Both the position numbers and the translations under genes were made by a program. A model generated the notes under the pieces. It was given only the letters and a program-made list of their open reading frames with translations. It did no database searches and was not told the DNA's origin. From assembly GCF_014646275.1 (NCBI RefSeq), contig NZ_BMND01000038.1, positions 1 through 53,317 on the forward strand: a stretch of DNA of 53,317 nucleotides, given 5' to 3'. Source of the stretch: Streptomyces kronopolitis. GTDB lineage: Bacteria; Actinomycetota; Actinomycetes; Streptomycetales; Streptomycetaceae. Positions 1-8,242 of this stretch are shown here, one piece after another. Position 1 is the stretch's first letter. Each line of letters begins with the position of its first letter.

Positions 1-31
1 TGTGTGGACTGCTTCGCTTTACGTCCACACA
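1..31. repeat. Palindromic repeat, copy A (hairpin, window edge)
   Basis: Nine bases (1-9) pair perfectly with 23-31 around the 13-nt loop TGCTTCGCTTTAC. The loop is the exact reverse complement of the loop of the hairpin at 207-255, so the two elements are inverted copies of one repeat. The stem may continue left of the window, so its true length is unknown. Confidence 0.8.
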
Positions 32-101
32 CCCACCCCTCCGCCCCTGCCCCCTCCCGTAGTTGTGGGGCCCCACCCCGGTGGGAGGAGTGTCAAAGAC
101 A

Positions 102-150
102 AAAACCAGAAGCTCGGCCGGAGTACGCCACGGCCGAGCTTCTGGGTTTT
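102..150. terminator. Bidirectional intrinsic terminator
   Basis: Bases 106-120 pair perfectly over 15 bp with 131-145 around a 10-nt loop. The stem is flanked by an A-run on the left (101-105) and a T-run on the right (147-150), so it looks like a rho-independent terminator on either strand. It lies downstream of the leftward EamA/YbaK transcription unit and would also stop any rightward gene entering from outside the window. Confidence 0.85.
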
Positions 151-206
151 GACCATTTCCCCCACCGGGCGGGGGTGCCGATCCGGTCGGGAGGGGGTGG
201 GCCGGA

Positions 207-255
207 GGGGGTGGGTGTTCGGACGTAAAGCGAAGCAGTCCGAACACCCACCCCC
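207..255. repeat. Palindromic repeat, copy B (18-bp stem)
   Basis: Bases 207-224 pair perfectly with 238-255 around the loop GTAAAGCGAAGCA (225-237). The core (GGAC - loop - GTCC) is the inverted counterpart of the hairpin at 1-31. There is no T-run after the stem, which makes a repetitive palindromic element more likely than a terminator. Confidence 0.85.
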
Positions 256-420
256 GGAGGTCCACCACCGGCACCCACCACACACCAGGCGCCCCCGCCC
301 AACCACCCCACCCCGCCGAAGGCGAAAAGCGAACGGCGCCGCAGCCCAACCAACAACCCCCGCCGGAGGCGAAAGGCAAACGGTGCCGCAGCCAAAAACG
401 TGGGAAGGGCCGCCAGGCAC

Positions 421-1266
421 CTACGTCAACATGAGGCCGATGCCGATCACCATCAACCCCGCCGCCGCGATCCGTGGCGCGCCGAAGCGTTCCTTGAAGA
501 AGACCGCGCCGATCGCGGCGCCGACGATGATGGAGGACTCGCGCAGGGCGGCGATGGGGGCGAGCGGGGCGCGGGTCTGGGCCCACAGGACCAGGCCGTA
601 GGCGAAGACGGAGAGCACGCCGCCGGCCAGTCCGCGCAGGGCGAAGGGGCGCAGTTCGGTGAGGAGTTGGCGGCGGCGGGTGGCCAGCGCGTAGACGGGG
701 ATCACGGCGCCTTCGAGGAACATCAGCCAGCCGATGTAGCCGAGGGGGGTGCCGGAGGCGCGGACGCCCAGGCCGTCGACGGTGGTGTACGAGGCGATGG
801 CCAGGCCGGTGGCGAGCGCGGCGACGAGGGCCGGCCAGTGCGGGCGCTTGCCCGTGCCGCGGATGCCCCACAGGGCGACGCCGACCAGGCCGGCGGAGGC
901 CAGGGCCACACCTGCCAGTGCCCAGCCGTCGGGGACCTCGTGGACGAAGACGGCGGCCAGGACCGTGACGACCAGGGGCGCGGTGCCGCGGGCGATGGGG
1001 TACATCTGGCCGAAGTCGCCCAGCCGGAACGACTGCATCAGCAGGACCTGGTAGACGATGTGCAGCACGGCGGAGGCCAGCAGGAAGGGCCAGGCGTCCG
1101 GGGCGGGGAGCGGGGTGACGGCGGCCAGGGCCACGCCGCAGAGCGCACCGCCGCCGCCGACCAGGGTGAAGGCCAGGAGCTGGTCGCGGATGCCGTGGGC
1201 GATGGCGTTCCAGCTGGCGTGGGTGACGGCGGCGAGCAGGACGGCCGCGACGACGAGCGGGGTCAC
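421..1266 (-). CDS. EamA/DMT-family transporter
   Basis: A 281-residue, very hydrophobic protein with about ten transmembrane segments and the two-fold EamA repeat layout (first half roughly 1-135, second roughly 145-281). The start 'MTPLVVAAVLLAAVTHASWNA' resembles other drug/metabolite-superfamily permeases with an Ala/Trp/Asn motif in helix 1. The family exports or takes up small metabolites across the cytoplasmic membrane; the substrate cannot be read from sequence. The GTG start (1266) overlaps the stop of the upstream deacylase gene by 4 bp (GTGA), so the two are translationally coupled. The downstream terminator is at 102-150. Confidence 0.85.
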   Translation of the reverse strand: MTPLVVAAVLLAAVTHASWNAIAHGIRDQLLAFTLVGGGGALCGVALAAVTPLPAPDAWPFLLASAVLHIVYQVLLMQSFRLGDFGQMYPIARGTAPLVVTVLAAVFVHEVPDGWALAGVALASAGLVGVALWGIRGTGKRPHWPALVAALATGLAIASYTTVDGLGVRASGTPLGYIGWLMFLEGAVIPVYALATRRRQLLTELRPFALRGLAGGVLSVFAYGLVLWAQTRAPLAPIAALRESSIIVGAAIGAVFFKERFGAPRIAAAGLMVIGIGLMLT

Positions 1267-1778
1267 GAGGTGCGCTCGCGCACGTCCACGACACGGGCCC
1301 CGGCGTACTCGACCAGGGCGGCGGGGTCGAGCGGGAAGACGGTGTGCGGGGTGCCGGCGGCGGCCCAGACCGTCTTGTGGGCGAGCAGTCCGCGATCGGC
1401 CAGGACCCGGGTGCGGTTGCGGTGGCCGAAGGGCGGTACGCCGCCGATGGCGTAGCCGGTGGTCGCTCGCACGAGGTCGGCGTCGGCCCGGCCGATCGTG
1501 GACGCGCCGAGTTCCGCGCGCAGACGTTCCGTGTCGACCCGCCCGGCGCCGTCCATGAGGACCAGCACCGGCTCCTGGTCCGCCGTGAAGATCAGCGACT
1601 TGACGATCTGGGACAGCTCGCAGCCGACGGCCGCCGCGGCCTCGGCGGCGGTGCGGGTGGCCTCGGGGAAGGCGCGGACCTCGACGGTCAGGCCCAGCCC
1701 GGCGAGGGCCTCGGCGAAGCGGGGGTGGGCGGGTGAGGGGGTGGTCTCCGGGGTGGTGTCGGACGCGGAATCGTTCAT
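1263..1778 (-). CDS. YbaK/EbsC-type aminoacyl-tRNA deacylase
   Basis: A 171-residue protein of the YbaK/ProX editing superfamily, which hydrolyses mischarged aminoacyl-tRNA (typically Cys- or Ala-tRNAPro) in trans. Visible family features are 'QIVKSLIF' (the conserved Lys of the active-site pocket), 'LVLMDGAGRVD', and the Gly-rich 'TGYAIGGVPPFGH' loop. I chose the ATG at 1778 because the protein then begins just before the conserved helix ('HPRFAEALAGLGL'). The longer upstream frame is Arg/Pro/Ser-rich noise. It is the first gene of a two-gene unit with the EamA transporter. Which misacylated tRNA it edits is not determinable here. Confidence 0.85.
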   Translation of the reverse strand: MNDSASDTTPETTPSPAHPRFAEALAGLGLTVEVRAFPEATRTAAEAAAAVGCELSQIVKSLIFTADQEPVLVLMDGAGRVDTERLRAELGASTIGRADADLVRATTGYAIGGVPPFGHRNRTRVLADRGLLAHKTVWAAAGTPHTVFPLDPAALVEYAGARVVDVRERTS

Positions 1779-1866
1779 GGCCCGCACGCTAGCGAAAGCT
1801 GTACGGGCCATGCGACCGTCTTCCGGCCGATGAGATGAGAGGCACGTGGTGCGGTGCCCCGCCGCC

Positions 1867-3522
1867 TCAGCCGGCGGTGAGGATGGCGCGGACCAGCGGG
1901 CCCGCGTTGGAGCCGCCGTGGCCGCTCGCCGGGACGACGGCCGCCGCGGCGAGGTCGTCGCGGTAGGCGGTGAACCAGGCGTTGGGCTTCTTCTGGTTGT
2001 CGACCTCGGCCGAGCCGGTCTTGGCGCCGACGTCACCGCTGACCCCGGCCATCGCCTCGGCGGCCGTGCCGGAGGTCGCGGTCAGCTTCATCAGGTACCG
2101 CAGCCCGCTGAGGGTGGCCGGCTTCATCGTGCGGGAGGCCTTGGCGAGCGTCCGGTGGTCCAGCGACGGCGCGACGATGTACGGCTGGTGGAAGGAGCCG
2201 GCCCGGACCGTCGCGGCGAGCGTGGCCACGTTGAGCGGGTTCATCCGCACCCCGCCCTGGCCGATCAGCGAGGCCGCCATCTGGGCGTCGTGCTGCACCG
2301 GCACCGCGCCGTCGAAGGTGGGGATGCCGGTCTGCCAGTTCAGGCCGATGCCGAAGACGTCCCGGGCCTCGTTCGTCAGGTCGCCGTCGCCGAGGTCCTT
2401 GGCGTGCGAGATGAAGGCGTTGTTGCAGGACGCGGCGAAGCTCTGCGCGAAGGTGCCGTCCTTGATCTCGGACTTGTTCAGGTTCTGGAACTTCCAGCCG
2501 CCGACGGTCACGTACTTGGGGCAGGGGTTCTTCTTGCCGGGCGAGGTCAGGCCCTTGTCCATGAGCAGCGCCGAGGTGACGATCTTCATCGTGGAGCCGG
2601 GGGCCAGCGACCCCTGGGTGGCCATGTTGAAGCCCTTCTCCGGGGCGTTGGCGATCGCCAGGATCTCGCCGGTGCTGGGCTTGACCGCGGCCGCGGAGGC
2701 GGACTTCTTGCCCTTGACCGCCCGCTCGGCCGCCGACTGCATCGCGGCGTCCAGGGTGGTCCTGAGCGTGCCCGGCGTCCCCTTGGAGAGCACCTTCAGC
2801 GTCTTGTCGGGCAGCTGGTCGGCGGGCTTGGCGCTCTTGGCGCGCTGGATGAACAGCTCCACACCGGGCTTGCCGTCGGTCTTGTCGCCGTACTTGTCGC
2901 GCAGGCTCGCCAGCACCCCGGCCAGCGCCGGGTGCGCCTCGGGGGTCAGCACGGCGCCGTGGCGGTCCACGGCCTTGATCGGCGGCGCCTCGGCCTCGCC
3001 GGTGCGCAGGTGGTCGCCCTTGGACAGGCCCGGGTGCAGCATCGTCGGCCGCCAGGCGATCTGCGGCTTTCCGGTGGCCTTGTCCCGTTGCAGGGTCGCC
3101 GAAGTGCGGTACGAGTAGGCCGCCTTGGTGCCCTTGTAGTCGATCTGCGCGGAGACGCCGTAGGGGACCTTGTCGCCGTCCGGGGTGCCGGGGGTGACCG
3201 TCATCCTGGAGAACTTCGCCTGCTTGCGGAAGGCCTCCATGGCGCTCTTGCAGGTCGCCGGGCTGTCCGTCAGCCCGGCCGCCTTGGCGGCGTCGCCGGA
3301 CTGCCAGGCGGACAGGAACTCCCGGGACGTGGTCTGCACTTCCTTGGCCGACAGGGGGCCGGTCGGCACCTTGGGCCCCTTGTCGCCGGACTTGGCATCC
3401 GCCGCCCTGACCTCCTGGTGCGACGAGTCGTCCGAGCCGCCGAACAGCGTCAGGCCCCCCACGACACCCGCCACCAGGGCCACCGATCCGCCGATCAGCC
3501 CGTACATCACCTCTCGGCGCAT
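1867..3522 (-). CDS. Penicillin-binding protein (monofunctional transpeptidase)
   Basis: A 551-residue class B-like PBP. An N-terminal membrane anchor (about residues 6-28, 'MYGLIGGSVALVAGVVGGL') is followed by an NTF2-like MecA_N-type domain (about 55-170), a dimerisation linker, and the transpeptidase domain (about 260-551). The active-site motifs are all present: SxxK as STMK at 310-313, SxN as SCN at 365-367, and KTG at 501-503. It should cross-link peptidoglycan outside the membrane. The start is the ATG at 3522, with a GGGAGGG ribosome-binding site upstream; the longer frame to 3594 lacks one. It lies 154 bp downstream of the mannosyltransferase gene on the same strand, a setting compatible with secreted glycoproteins but not proof of a link. 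Confidence 0.9.
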   Translation of the reverse strand: MRREVMYGLIGGSVALVAGVVGGLTLFGGSDDSSHQEVRAADAKSGDKGPKVPTGPLSAKEVQTTSREFLSAWQSGDAAKAAGLTDSPATCKSAMEAFRKQAKFSRMTVTPGTPDGDKVPYGVSAQIDYKGTKAAYSYRTSATLQRDKATGKPQIAWRPTMLHPGLSKGDHLRTGEAEAPPIKAVDRHGAVLTPEAHPALAGVLASLRDKYGDKTDGKPGVELFIQRAKSAKPADQLPDKTLKVLSKGTPGTLRTTLDAAMQSAAERAVKGKKSASAAAVKPSTGEILAIANAPEKGFNMATQGSLAPGSTMKIVTSALLMDKGLTSPGKKNPCPKYVTVGGWKFQNLNKSEIKDGTFAQSFAASCNNAFISHAKDLGDGDLTNEARDVFGIGLNWQTGIPTFDGAVPVQHDAQMAASLIGQGGVRMNPLNVATLAATVRAGSFHQPYIVAPSLDHRTLAKASRTMKPATLSGLRYLMKLTATSGTAAEAMAGVSGDVGAKTGSAEVDNQKKPNAWFTAYRDDLAAAAVVPASGHGGSNAGPLVRAILTAG

Positions 3523-3676
3523 GCCACCGATTCCCTCCCGAAGCCTCGCCCTTGAATACGCACACAAGAACGTGCCTCGCACTCTAAGGGACACGGGAGG
3601 GCCGTGAGTCTCGATCAGGGCACGGTCCGGTGACGCGCTGTTGTAAGCCTGTGACAGAACTGTCGAACTCGGCGGC

Positions 3677-5431
3677 TCACACCCAGGTGTCGAACCACAT
3701 CCGGTGGTGCCAGGCGCTCTTGGGGATCGGCATACCCGTGTAGAGCGGATAGAAGTAGACGAAATTCCACACGATCAGGAGAACGAGGACACCGGCCCCC
3801 ACCGCACCGAGGGTGCGGCGCCGCTCCGTCGAGCCCGGGGGCCCGATGATCGCGCCGATCATCATCGCCAGCGCCAGGCACAGGAACGGGACGAACACCA
3901 CCGCGTAGAAGAGGAAGATGGTCCGCTCCTGGTAGAGGAACCACGGCAGATAGCCGGCCGCGACCCCGCAGACGACGGCCCCGGCCCGCCAGTCCCGCTT
4001 GAACAGCCAGCGGTAGAGCACGTAGAGCAGCGCGAAGCAGGCCGCCCACCACAGCAGCGGGGTGCCCAGCGCCAGCACCTCGCGGGCGCAGCCCTCGGCC
4101 GCCGTGCAGCCGTCCTGGCCGGCCTTGGGGTCCTCGTAGAAGTACGACACCGGGCGGCCCAGGACCAGCCAGCTCCACGGGTTGGACTGGTAGGTGTGCG
4201 GGGTGGTCAGTCCGGTGTGGAACGCGTAGACCTCGGTCTGGTAGTGCCAGAGGCTGCGCAGCCAGTCCGGCAGCCAGGTCCAGGCGCCGGTACGGCCCTC
4301 CGGGGTGGTCGCCCAGTCGCGGTAGTAGCCGCCCTTGGTGGCGATCCAGCCGGACCAGGACGCGAGATAGGTGGCGAGGGCCAGCACGACCGTGGAGGCG
4401 AACGCGGGCAGCGCATCGCGGCGCAGCACCGCCCGGAAGGGGTGCCGGGCACCGGCCGTACGGCGGGCCGCGACATCCCACAGCACCGACATCAGGGCGA
4501 ACGCGGCGAGGAAGTACAGCCCGTTCCACTTCGTCGCGGTGGCCAGGCCCAGGCACAGCCCCGCGGCGATCCGCCAGGGCCGCCACCCCAGCCGCAGCCG
4601 GTCGCCGACCGCCTCGTCCGGGCGGGCGGGGCCGGTCCCGTCCCCGGAGTCCCCGGCGAGCGGCAGCGCCGCCGCCAGCCGGGCCCGGGTGCGGTCCCGG
4701 TCCACCAGCAGGCAGCCGAACGCGGCCACCACCCAGAACATCACGATCAGATCGAGCAGGGCGGTGCGGCTCATGACGAAGTGCAGCCCGTCGACCGCCA
4801 GCAGCGTCCCGGCCAGGCAGCCCAGCGCCGTCGACCGCAGCAGCCGGCGGCCGATCCGGCAGACCAGCAGCACCGACAGCGTGCCGAGCAGCGCCACCAT
4901 GAACCGCCAGCCGAACGGGTTCATCCCGAAGGCCCACTCACCCAGCGCGATCAGCCACTTGCCCATCGGCGGGTGCACGACATACGAGTGCTCGGGGGAG
5001 AGCAGCAGCTGCGGCGGATGCCCGACCAGCGCGTCATTGGCGTTCTTGGCCCAGGTGCCCTCGTAGCCGTACTGCAGCAGCGACCAGGCGTCCTTGGGGT
5101 AGTACGTCTCGTCGAATATCACCTTCCGCGGGCTGCCCAGGTCCCAGAACCGCAGCACCCCCGCGAAGAGCGTCACCAGCAGCGGGCCGGCCCAGCCCGA
5201 CCAGCGCGCCAGCCGGGCCGCCGCGTCGGGACCGGCGCCGAACACCGCCCACAGGCGGCCGCTCGGTTCGGGGAAGGGGGGCACCAGCCGGGCCCGGACA
5301 TCGGCCTGCGGGCGGGCGGGGTACCCGAAGCGGCGCAGCCGCCGCTGCCACGCGGGGGGCCGCCCGGACGGTTCCGGGGCGGGCTGCGCGGCGGCGTCGG
5401 TCGCGGTGGTGTCACTCGTCACCCGGCCCAT
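3677..5431 (-). CDS. pmt: Protein O-mannosyltransferase (Pmt family)
   Basis: A 584-residue polytopic membrane protein of glycosyltransferase family 39. It transfers mannose from polyprenyl-phosphate-mannose to Ser/Thr of exported proteins. The family hallmark is the first periplasmic loop: 'FDETYYPKDAWSLL', where the Asp-Glu pair is the catalytic/metal-coordinating site. It is followed by 'YVVHPPMGKWLIALGE' and 'ATKWNGLYF'. About ten to eleven hydrophobic segments are visible, ending in 'NFVYFYPLYTG...WHHRMWFDTWV'. In Streptomyces this enzyme glycosylates lipoproteins and makes the phage phiC31 receptor (established knowledge). The start is the ATG at 5431. The gene diverges from rsmI with about 110 bp between them, so both promoters must share that gap. 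Confidence 0.92.
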   Translation of the reverse strand: MGRVTSDTTATDAAAQPAPEPSGRPPAWQRRLRRFGYPARPQADVRARLVPPFPEPSGRLWAVFGAGPDAAARLARWSGWAGPLLVTLFAGVLRFWDLGSPRKVIFDETYYPKDAWSLLQYGYEGTWAKNANDALVGHPPQLLLSPEHSYVVHPPMGKWLIALGEWAFGMNPFGWRFMVALLGTLSVLLVCRIGRRLLRSTALGCLAGTLLAVDGLHFVMSRTALLDLIVMFWVVAAFGCLLVDRDRTRARLAAALPLAGDSGDGTGPARPDEAVGDRLRLGWRPWRIAAGLCLGLATATKWNGLYFLAAFALMSVLWDVAARRTAGARHPFRAVLRRDALPAFASTVVLALATYLASWSGWIATKGGYYRDWATTPEGRTGAWTWLPDWLRSLWHYQTEVYAFHTGLTTPHTYQSNPWSWLVLGRPVSYFYEDPKAGQDGCTAAEGCAREVLALGTPLLWWAACFALLYVLYRWLFKRDWRAGAVVCGVAAGYLPWFLYQERTIFLFYAVVFVPFLCLALAMMIGAIIGPPGSTERRRTLGAVGAGVLVLLIVWNFVYFYPLYTGMPIPKSAWHHRMWFDTWV

Positions 5432-5540
5432 CGTAGGGAAGCCGCCTGTGGACCAGGGGGGAGCGCCACCGGGCGGCCGGCGGTTCGGTGCGGGGCGGCG
5501 CCCGGTGAGGACGGCGGCGATGCCCTGGGAGGATGGGCGG

Positions 5541-6434
5541 GTGACTGGAACGCTGGTACTTGCAGGGACGCCCATCGGGGAGATCGCGGACGCGCCGCCG
5601 CGGCTCGCCACCGAGCTGGCCGCCGCCGATGTGATCGCCGCCGAGGACACCCGGCGGCTGCGCCGGCTCACCCAGGGGCTGGACGTGCAGCCGTCCGGGC
5701 GGGTGGTGTCGTACTTCGAGGGCAACGAGGCGGCCCGGACGCCCGAGCTGGCCGAGGCGCTGGCCGGCGGGGCGCGGGTGCTGCTGGTCACCGACGCGGG
5801 CATGCCCTCCGTCTCCGACCCGGGCTACCGGCTGGTCGCCGCCGCCGTCGAGCGCGGCATCACGGTCACGGCCGTCCCGGGCCCCAGCGCGGTGCTGACC
5901 GCCCTGGCCGTCTCCGGGCTGCCGGTGGACCGCTTCTGCTTCGAGGGCTTCCTGCCGCGCAAGGGCGGGGAGCGGCGCTCGCGGCTGCGCGAGGTCGAGG
6001 GCGAGCGGCGCACGCTGGTCTACTTCGAGGCGCCGCACCGCCTGGACGACACCCTGGCCGCGATGGCCGAGATCTTCGGCACGGACCGGCGGGCGGCCGT
6101 GTGCCGGGAGCTGACCAAGACCTACGAGGAGGTCAAGCGCGGGCCCCTGGGCGACCTCGCGGCCTGGGCGGCCGAGGGCGTGCGCGGCGAGATCACGATC
6201 GTGGTCGAGGGCGCGCCGGACACCGGGCCGCAGGACCTGGGCGCCGAGGAGCTGGTGCGCCGGGTGCGGGTCCGCGAGGAGGCCGGGGAGCGCCGCAAGG
6301 AGGCGATCGCCGCGGTCGCCGCGGACGCGGGGCTGCCCAAGCGCGAGGTCTTCGACGCGGTGGTCGCGGCCAAGACGGCGGCCACGACGGCGGAAAAGAC
6401 CGCGGGCAAGAGCACGGAGAAGTCCCCGGAGTAG
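5541..6434 (+). CDS. rsmI: 16S rRNA C1402 2'-O-ribose methyltransferase RsmI
   Basis: A 297-residue tetrapyrrole-methylase-fold protein that methylates the 2'-OH of C1402 in 16S rRNA using SAM. Motifs in order: 'LAGTPIGEIADAPPR' (N-terminal SAM-site loop), 'IAAEDTRRLRRL', 'VTDAGMPSVSDPGYRLV' (family signature) and 'RELTKTYEEVKRG'. The GTG at 5541 is preferred over the ATG at 5520 because GGGAGG sits just before it and the family normally starts 'TGTLVLAGTPIG'. The C-terminus (about residues 275-297) is a low-complexity Ala/Lys/Thr/Glu tail. The same composition continues in frame for about 100 nt beyond the stop at 6432-6434. Confidence 0.92.
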   Translation: MTGTLVLAGTPIGEIADAPPRLATELAAADVIAAEDTRRLRRLTQGLDVQPSGRVVSYFEGNEAARTPELAEALAGGARVLLVTDAGMPSVSDPGYRLVAAAVERGITVTAVPGPSAVLTALAVSGLPVDRFCFEGFLPRKGGERRSRLREVEGERRTLVYFEAPHRLDDTLAAMAEIFGTDRRAAVCRELTKTYEEVKRGPLGDLAAWAAEGVRGEITIVVEGAPDTGPQDLGAEELVRRVRVREEAGERRKEAIAAVAADAGLPKREVFDAVVAAKTAATTAEKTAGKSTEKSPE

Positions 6435-6699
6435 TCCGCGGAGCAGTCGGCAGGGGAGATCGCGAAGACCGCGGAGAACGCCGCCGCGGAATGCGGGGAG
6501 AAAACCGACTCATCAGAAGGTAAATGGCTGGCCTCGAAGGTAAAGGGCGGGGCTGCGCGATCGGGTGTTTTTCCTGCCACCGGCCAAATCTGGGCCAATA
6601 CGATAGAAGCACTACTGCGCTATGGCCGGGAAAGGCGTTCCCTGGGACAGGGACGAACGGTTTCCCGAAGACCTTGTCCAGCGGACAAGAGGAGCGCAC

Positions 6700-7173
6700 A
6701 TGAGCGAGTTTGCGAACACCACTGGCGTCACGGCCAGCGGAGACCACCTTGCCCCCCGGCCCGAGGCCGCCGCGCACGAGGCGTACTCCTTCGCCTGCAT
6801 GAGGTGCGGGCACGGCTGGGAGCAGGCGTACGAGATAGTCCACCAGGTCGACGGGAAGGGCGAGCTGCACGTCGTCTACTACGCGGACGGCGAGCGGGTC
6901 CCGTCCCCGCTGACCCACCCCTCCTGCCTGAACTGCGGCTCCGATGTGGTCCGCATCATGCGGTCCGGCCAGGTCTCGATGGTCTCCGACGCGATCGCGA
7001 CCATGCATCAGCGTCAGCCCGACAGCGCGAAGCGCAAGGATCCGGCGCCCGCGGCGAGCACGGGCCGCCCCGACGGGGAGGACGGCCGTAGCGGCAGCAC
7101 CGCCGAGGGCGACGGCCGCCACCACTGGCACCTCTCCGACCTGCTGCACCCCTTCCAGCACCACCGCAAGTGA
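6700..7173 (+). CDS. Zinc-ribbon hypothetical protein
   Basis: A 157-residue soluble protein of unknown function. Two CxxC pairs ('CMRCGHGW' near residue 33 and 'CLNCGS' near residue 78) probably form one zinc ribbon. The spacing includes a short beta-rich 'HVVYYADGERVPSPLTHPSC' segment. The C-terminal third is disordered (Ala/Gly/Asp/Arg-rich) and ends in a His-rich 'HHWHLSDLLHPFQHHRK' tail. The ATG at 6700 has a GAGGAG ribosome-binding site 7 bp upstream; the frame extending to 6622 has none. It sits between rsmI and the TatD gene and is probably co-transcribed with the latter (33-bp gap). Zinc binding is inferred from the motif; nothing indicates a partner. Confidence 0.8.
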   Translation: MSEFANTTGVTASGDHLAPRPEAAAHEAYSFACMRCGHGWEQAYEIVHQVDGKGELHVVYYADGERVPSPLTHPSCLNCGSDVVRIMRSGQVSMVSDAIATMHQRQPDSAKRKDPAPAASTGRPDGEDGRSGSTAEGDGRHHWHLSDLLHPFQHHRK

Positions 7174-7206
7174 GGCCCCCGCCGCGGCCCTCGTAGGATC
7201 GCGGCC

Positions 7207-8082
7207 ATGGCTCCGCAGGACAAGAACACCCCGCCGCCGCTGCCCGAACCGCTTCGGGTGGCGGTGGCGGATTCGCACACCCACCTGGACATGCAGGAGG
7301 GCTCCGTCGAGGAGGCCCTCGCCAAGGCCGCCTCGGTCGGGGTGACCACCGTCGTCCAGGTGGGCTGCGATCTGGCGGGCTCCCGGTGGGCCGCCGAGAC
7401 CGCGGCCGCCCACGAGGCCGTGCACGCCACGGTGGCCCTGCACCCCAACGAGGCGCCCCGGATCGTGCTGGGGGACCCGGACGGCTGGTCGCGGCAGGGG
7501 GCCAGGGAAGCGGGCGGGGACGCCGCGCTGGACGCCGCGCTCGCCGGAATCGACGAGCTGGCCGCGCTGCCGCAGGTCCGGGGCATCGGCGAGACCGGCC
7601 TGGACCACTTCCGCACCGGACCCGAGGGCATCGCCGCCCAGGAGCGCTCCTTCCGCGCCCATATCGAGATCGCCAAGCGGCACGGCAAGGCCCTGGTCAT
7701 CCACGACCGGGAGGCGCACGACGACGTGCTGCGGATCCTGCGCGAGGAGGGCGCCCCCGAACGGGTCGTCTTTCACTGCTACTCCGGTGACGCCGACATG
7801 GCCCGGATCTGCGCCGCGGCCGGGTACTTCATGTCCTTCGCCGGCAACGTCACCTTCAAGAACGCCCAGCCGCTGCGGGACGCCCTCGCCGTCGCCCCGC
7901 CCGAGCTGGTGCTCGTCGAGACCGACGCCCCCTTCCTCACCCCGGCGCCCTACCGGGGACGGGCCAACGCCCCCTACCTCGTCCCGGTCACCCTGCGGGC
8001 GATGGCCGAGGTCAAGGGGATGACGGAGGACGCCCTGGCCACCGCCGTCGCGGCGAACACGGCACGGGCCTTCGACTACTGA
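7207..8082 (+). CDS. TatD-family metal-dependent deoxyribonuclease
   Basis: A 291-residue TIM-barrel amidohydrolase-superfamily nuclease. The metal-binding 'DSHTHLD' motif lies at about residues 22-28 (His24 and His26). It is followed by 'GIGETGLDHF' with the bridging Glu, 'HDREAHDDVL', 'VFHCYSGD' and 'LVETDAPFLTP', all in family order. TatD enzymes are 3'-5' exonucleases acting on DNA (and RNA) in repair and turnover. Length is close to the family norm of about 260, with an N-terminal extension of some 20 residues. In actinomycetes the gene commonly sits beside rpfB and rsmA, as here. Confidence 0.9.
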   Translation: MAPQDKNTPPPLPEPLRVAVADSHTHLDMQEGSVEEALAKAASVGVTTVVQVGCDLAGSRWAAETAAAHEAVHATVALHPNEAPRIVLGDPDGWSRQGAREAGGDAALDAALAGIDELAALPQVRGIGETGLDHFRTGPEGIAAQERSFRAHIEIAKRHGKALVIHDREAHDDVLRILREEGAPERVVFHCYSGDADMARICAAAGYFMSFAGNVTFKNAQPLRDALAVAPPELVLVETDAPFLTPAPYRGRANAPYLVPVTLRAMAEVKGMTEDALATAVAANTARAFDY

Positions 8083-8175
8083 GAGTGGCCGGCGGGCCCC
8101 TCGCGGCGGGCCGCTGACCGGCCCGCGGCGGCAACCCGCGTCCCCCCGAAGGCCACTATCCGTACTGATCCGACT

Positions 8176-8204
8176 TTGGAGAGTTACGGACACTCCGCTA
8201 CATT
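8176..8204 (+). promoter_or_regulatory. Candidate vegetative promoter for the Rpf-like gene
   Basis: TTGGAG (8176-8181) and TACATT (8199-8204) are separated by 17 bp. This is a good match to the actinobacterial HrdB/sigma-70-type layout, about 30-40 bp before the start codon of the Rpf-like gene. I see no room for, or features of, a ydaO/c-di-AMP riboswitch in the 160-bp gap. Confidence 0.5.
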
Positions 8205-8242
8205 CCGGCCGTCAACCGCAGCCGGGGCATGTGGAGCGCGCC

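Larger units (their letters stand above)
1..420. other. Intergenic region with palindromes and terminator
   Basis: I see no convincing gene in this stretch. All long frames here are low-complexity Arg/Pro translations of GC-rich DNA with no ribosome-binding site. It holds a perfect 15-bp terminator-type hairpin and two larger palindromes with mutually complementary loops, each listed separately. Short near-duplicate GC-rich blocks around 300-400 (two versions of a 'cgccg(a/g)aggcgaaa(g/a)g' type unit) suggest further degenerate repeats. The nearest gene is transcribed leftwards and ends at 421, so this is its 3' flank. Confidence 0.7.

Noticed and set aside
421..1266. Plus-strand frames over the EamA gene
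   Set aside because: Their products are Gly/Asp/Gln-rich without hydrophobic order, whereas the minus frame gives a clean ten-helix transporter.
8083..8242. c-di-AMP (ydaO) riboswitch upstream of the Rpf-like gene
   Set aside because: Some Streptomyces rpf genes have one, but this 160-bp leader is too short and lacks the conserved elements; an ordinary promoter (8176-8204) fits better.
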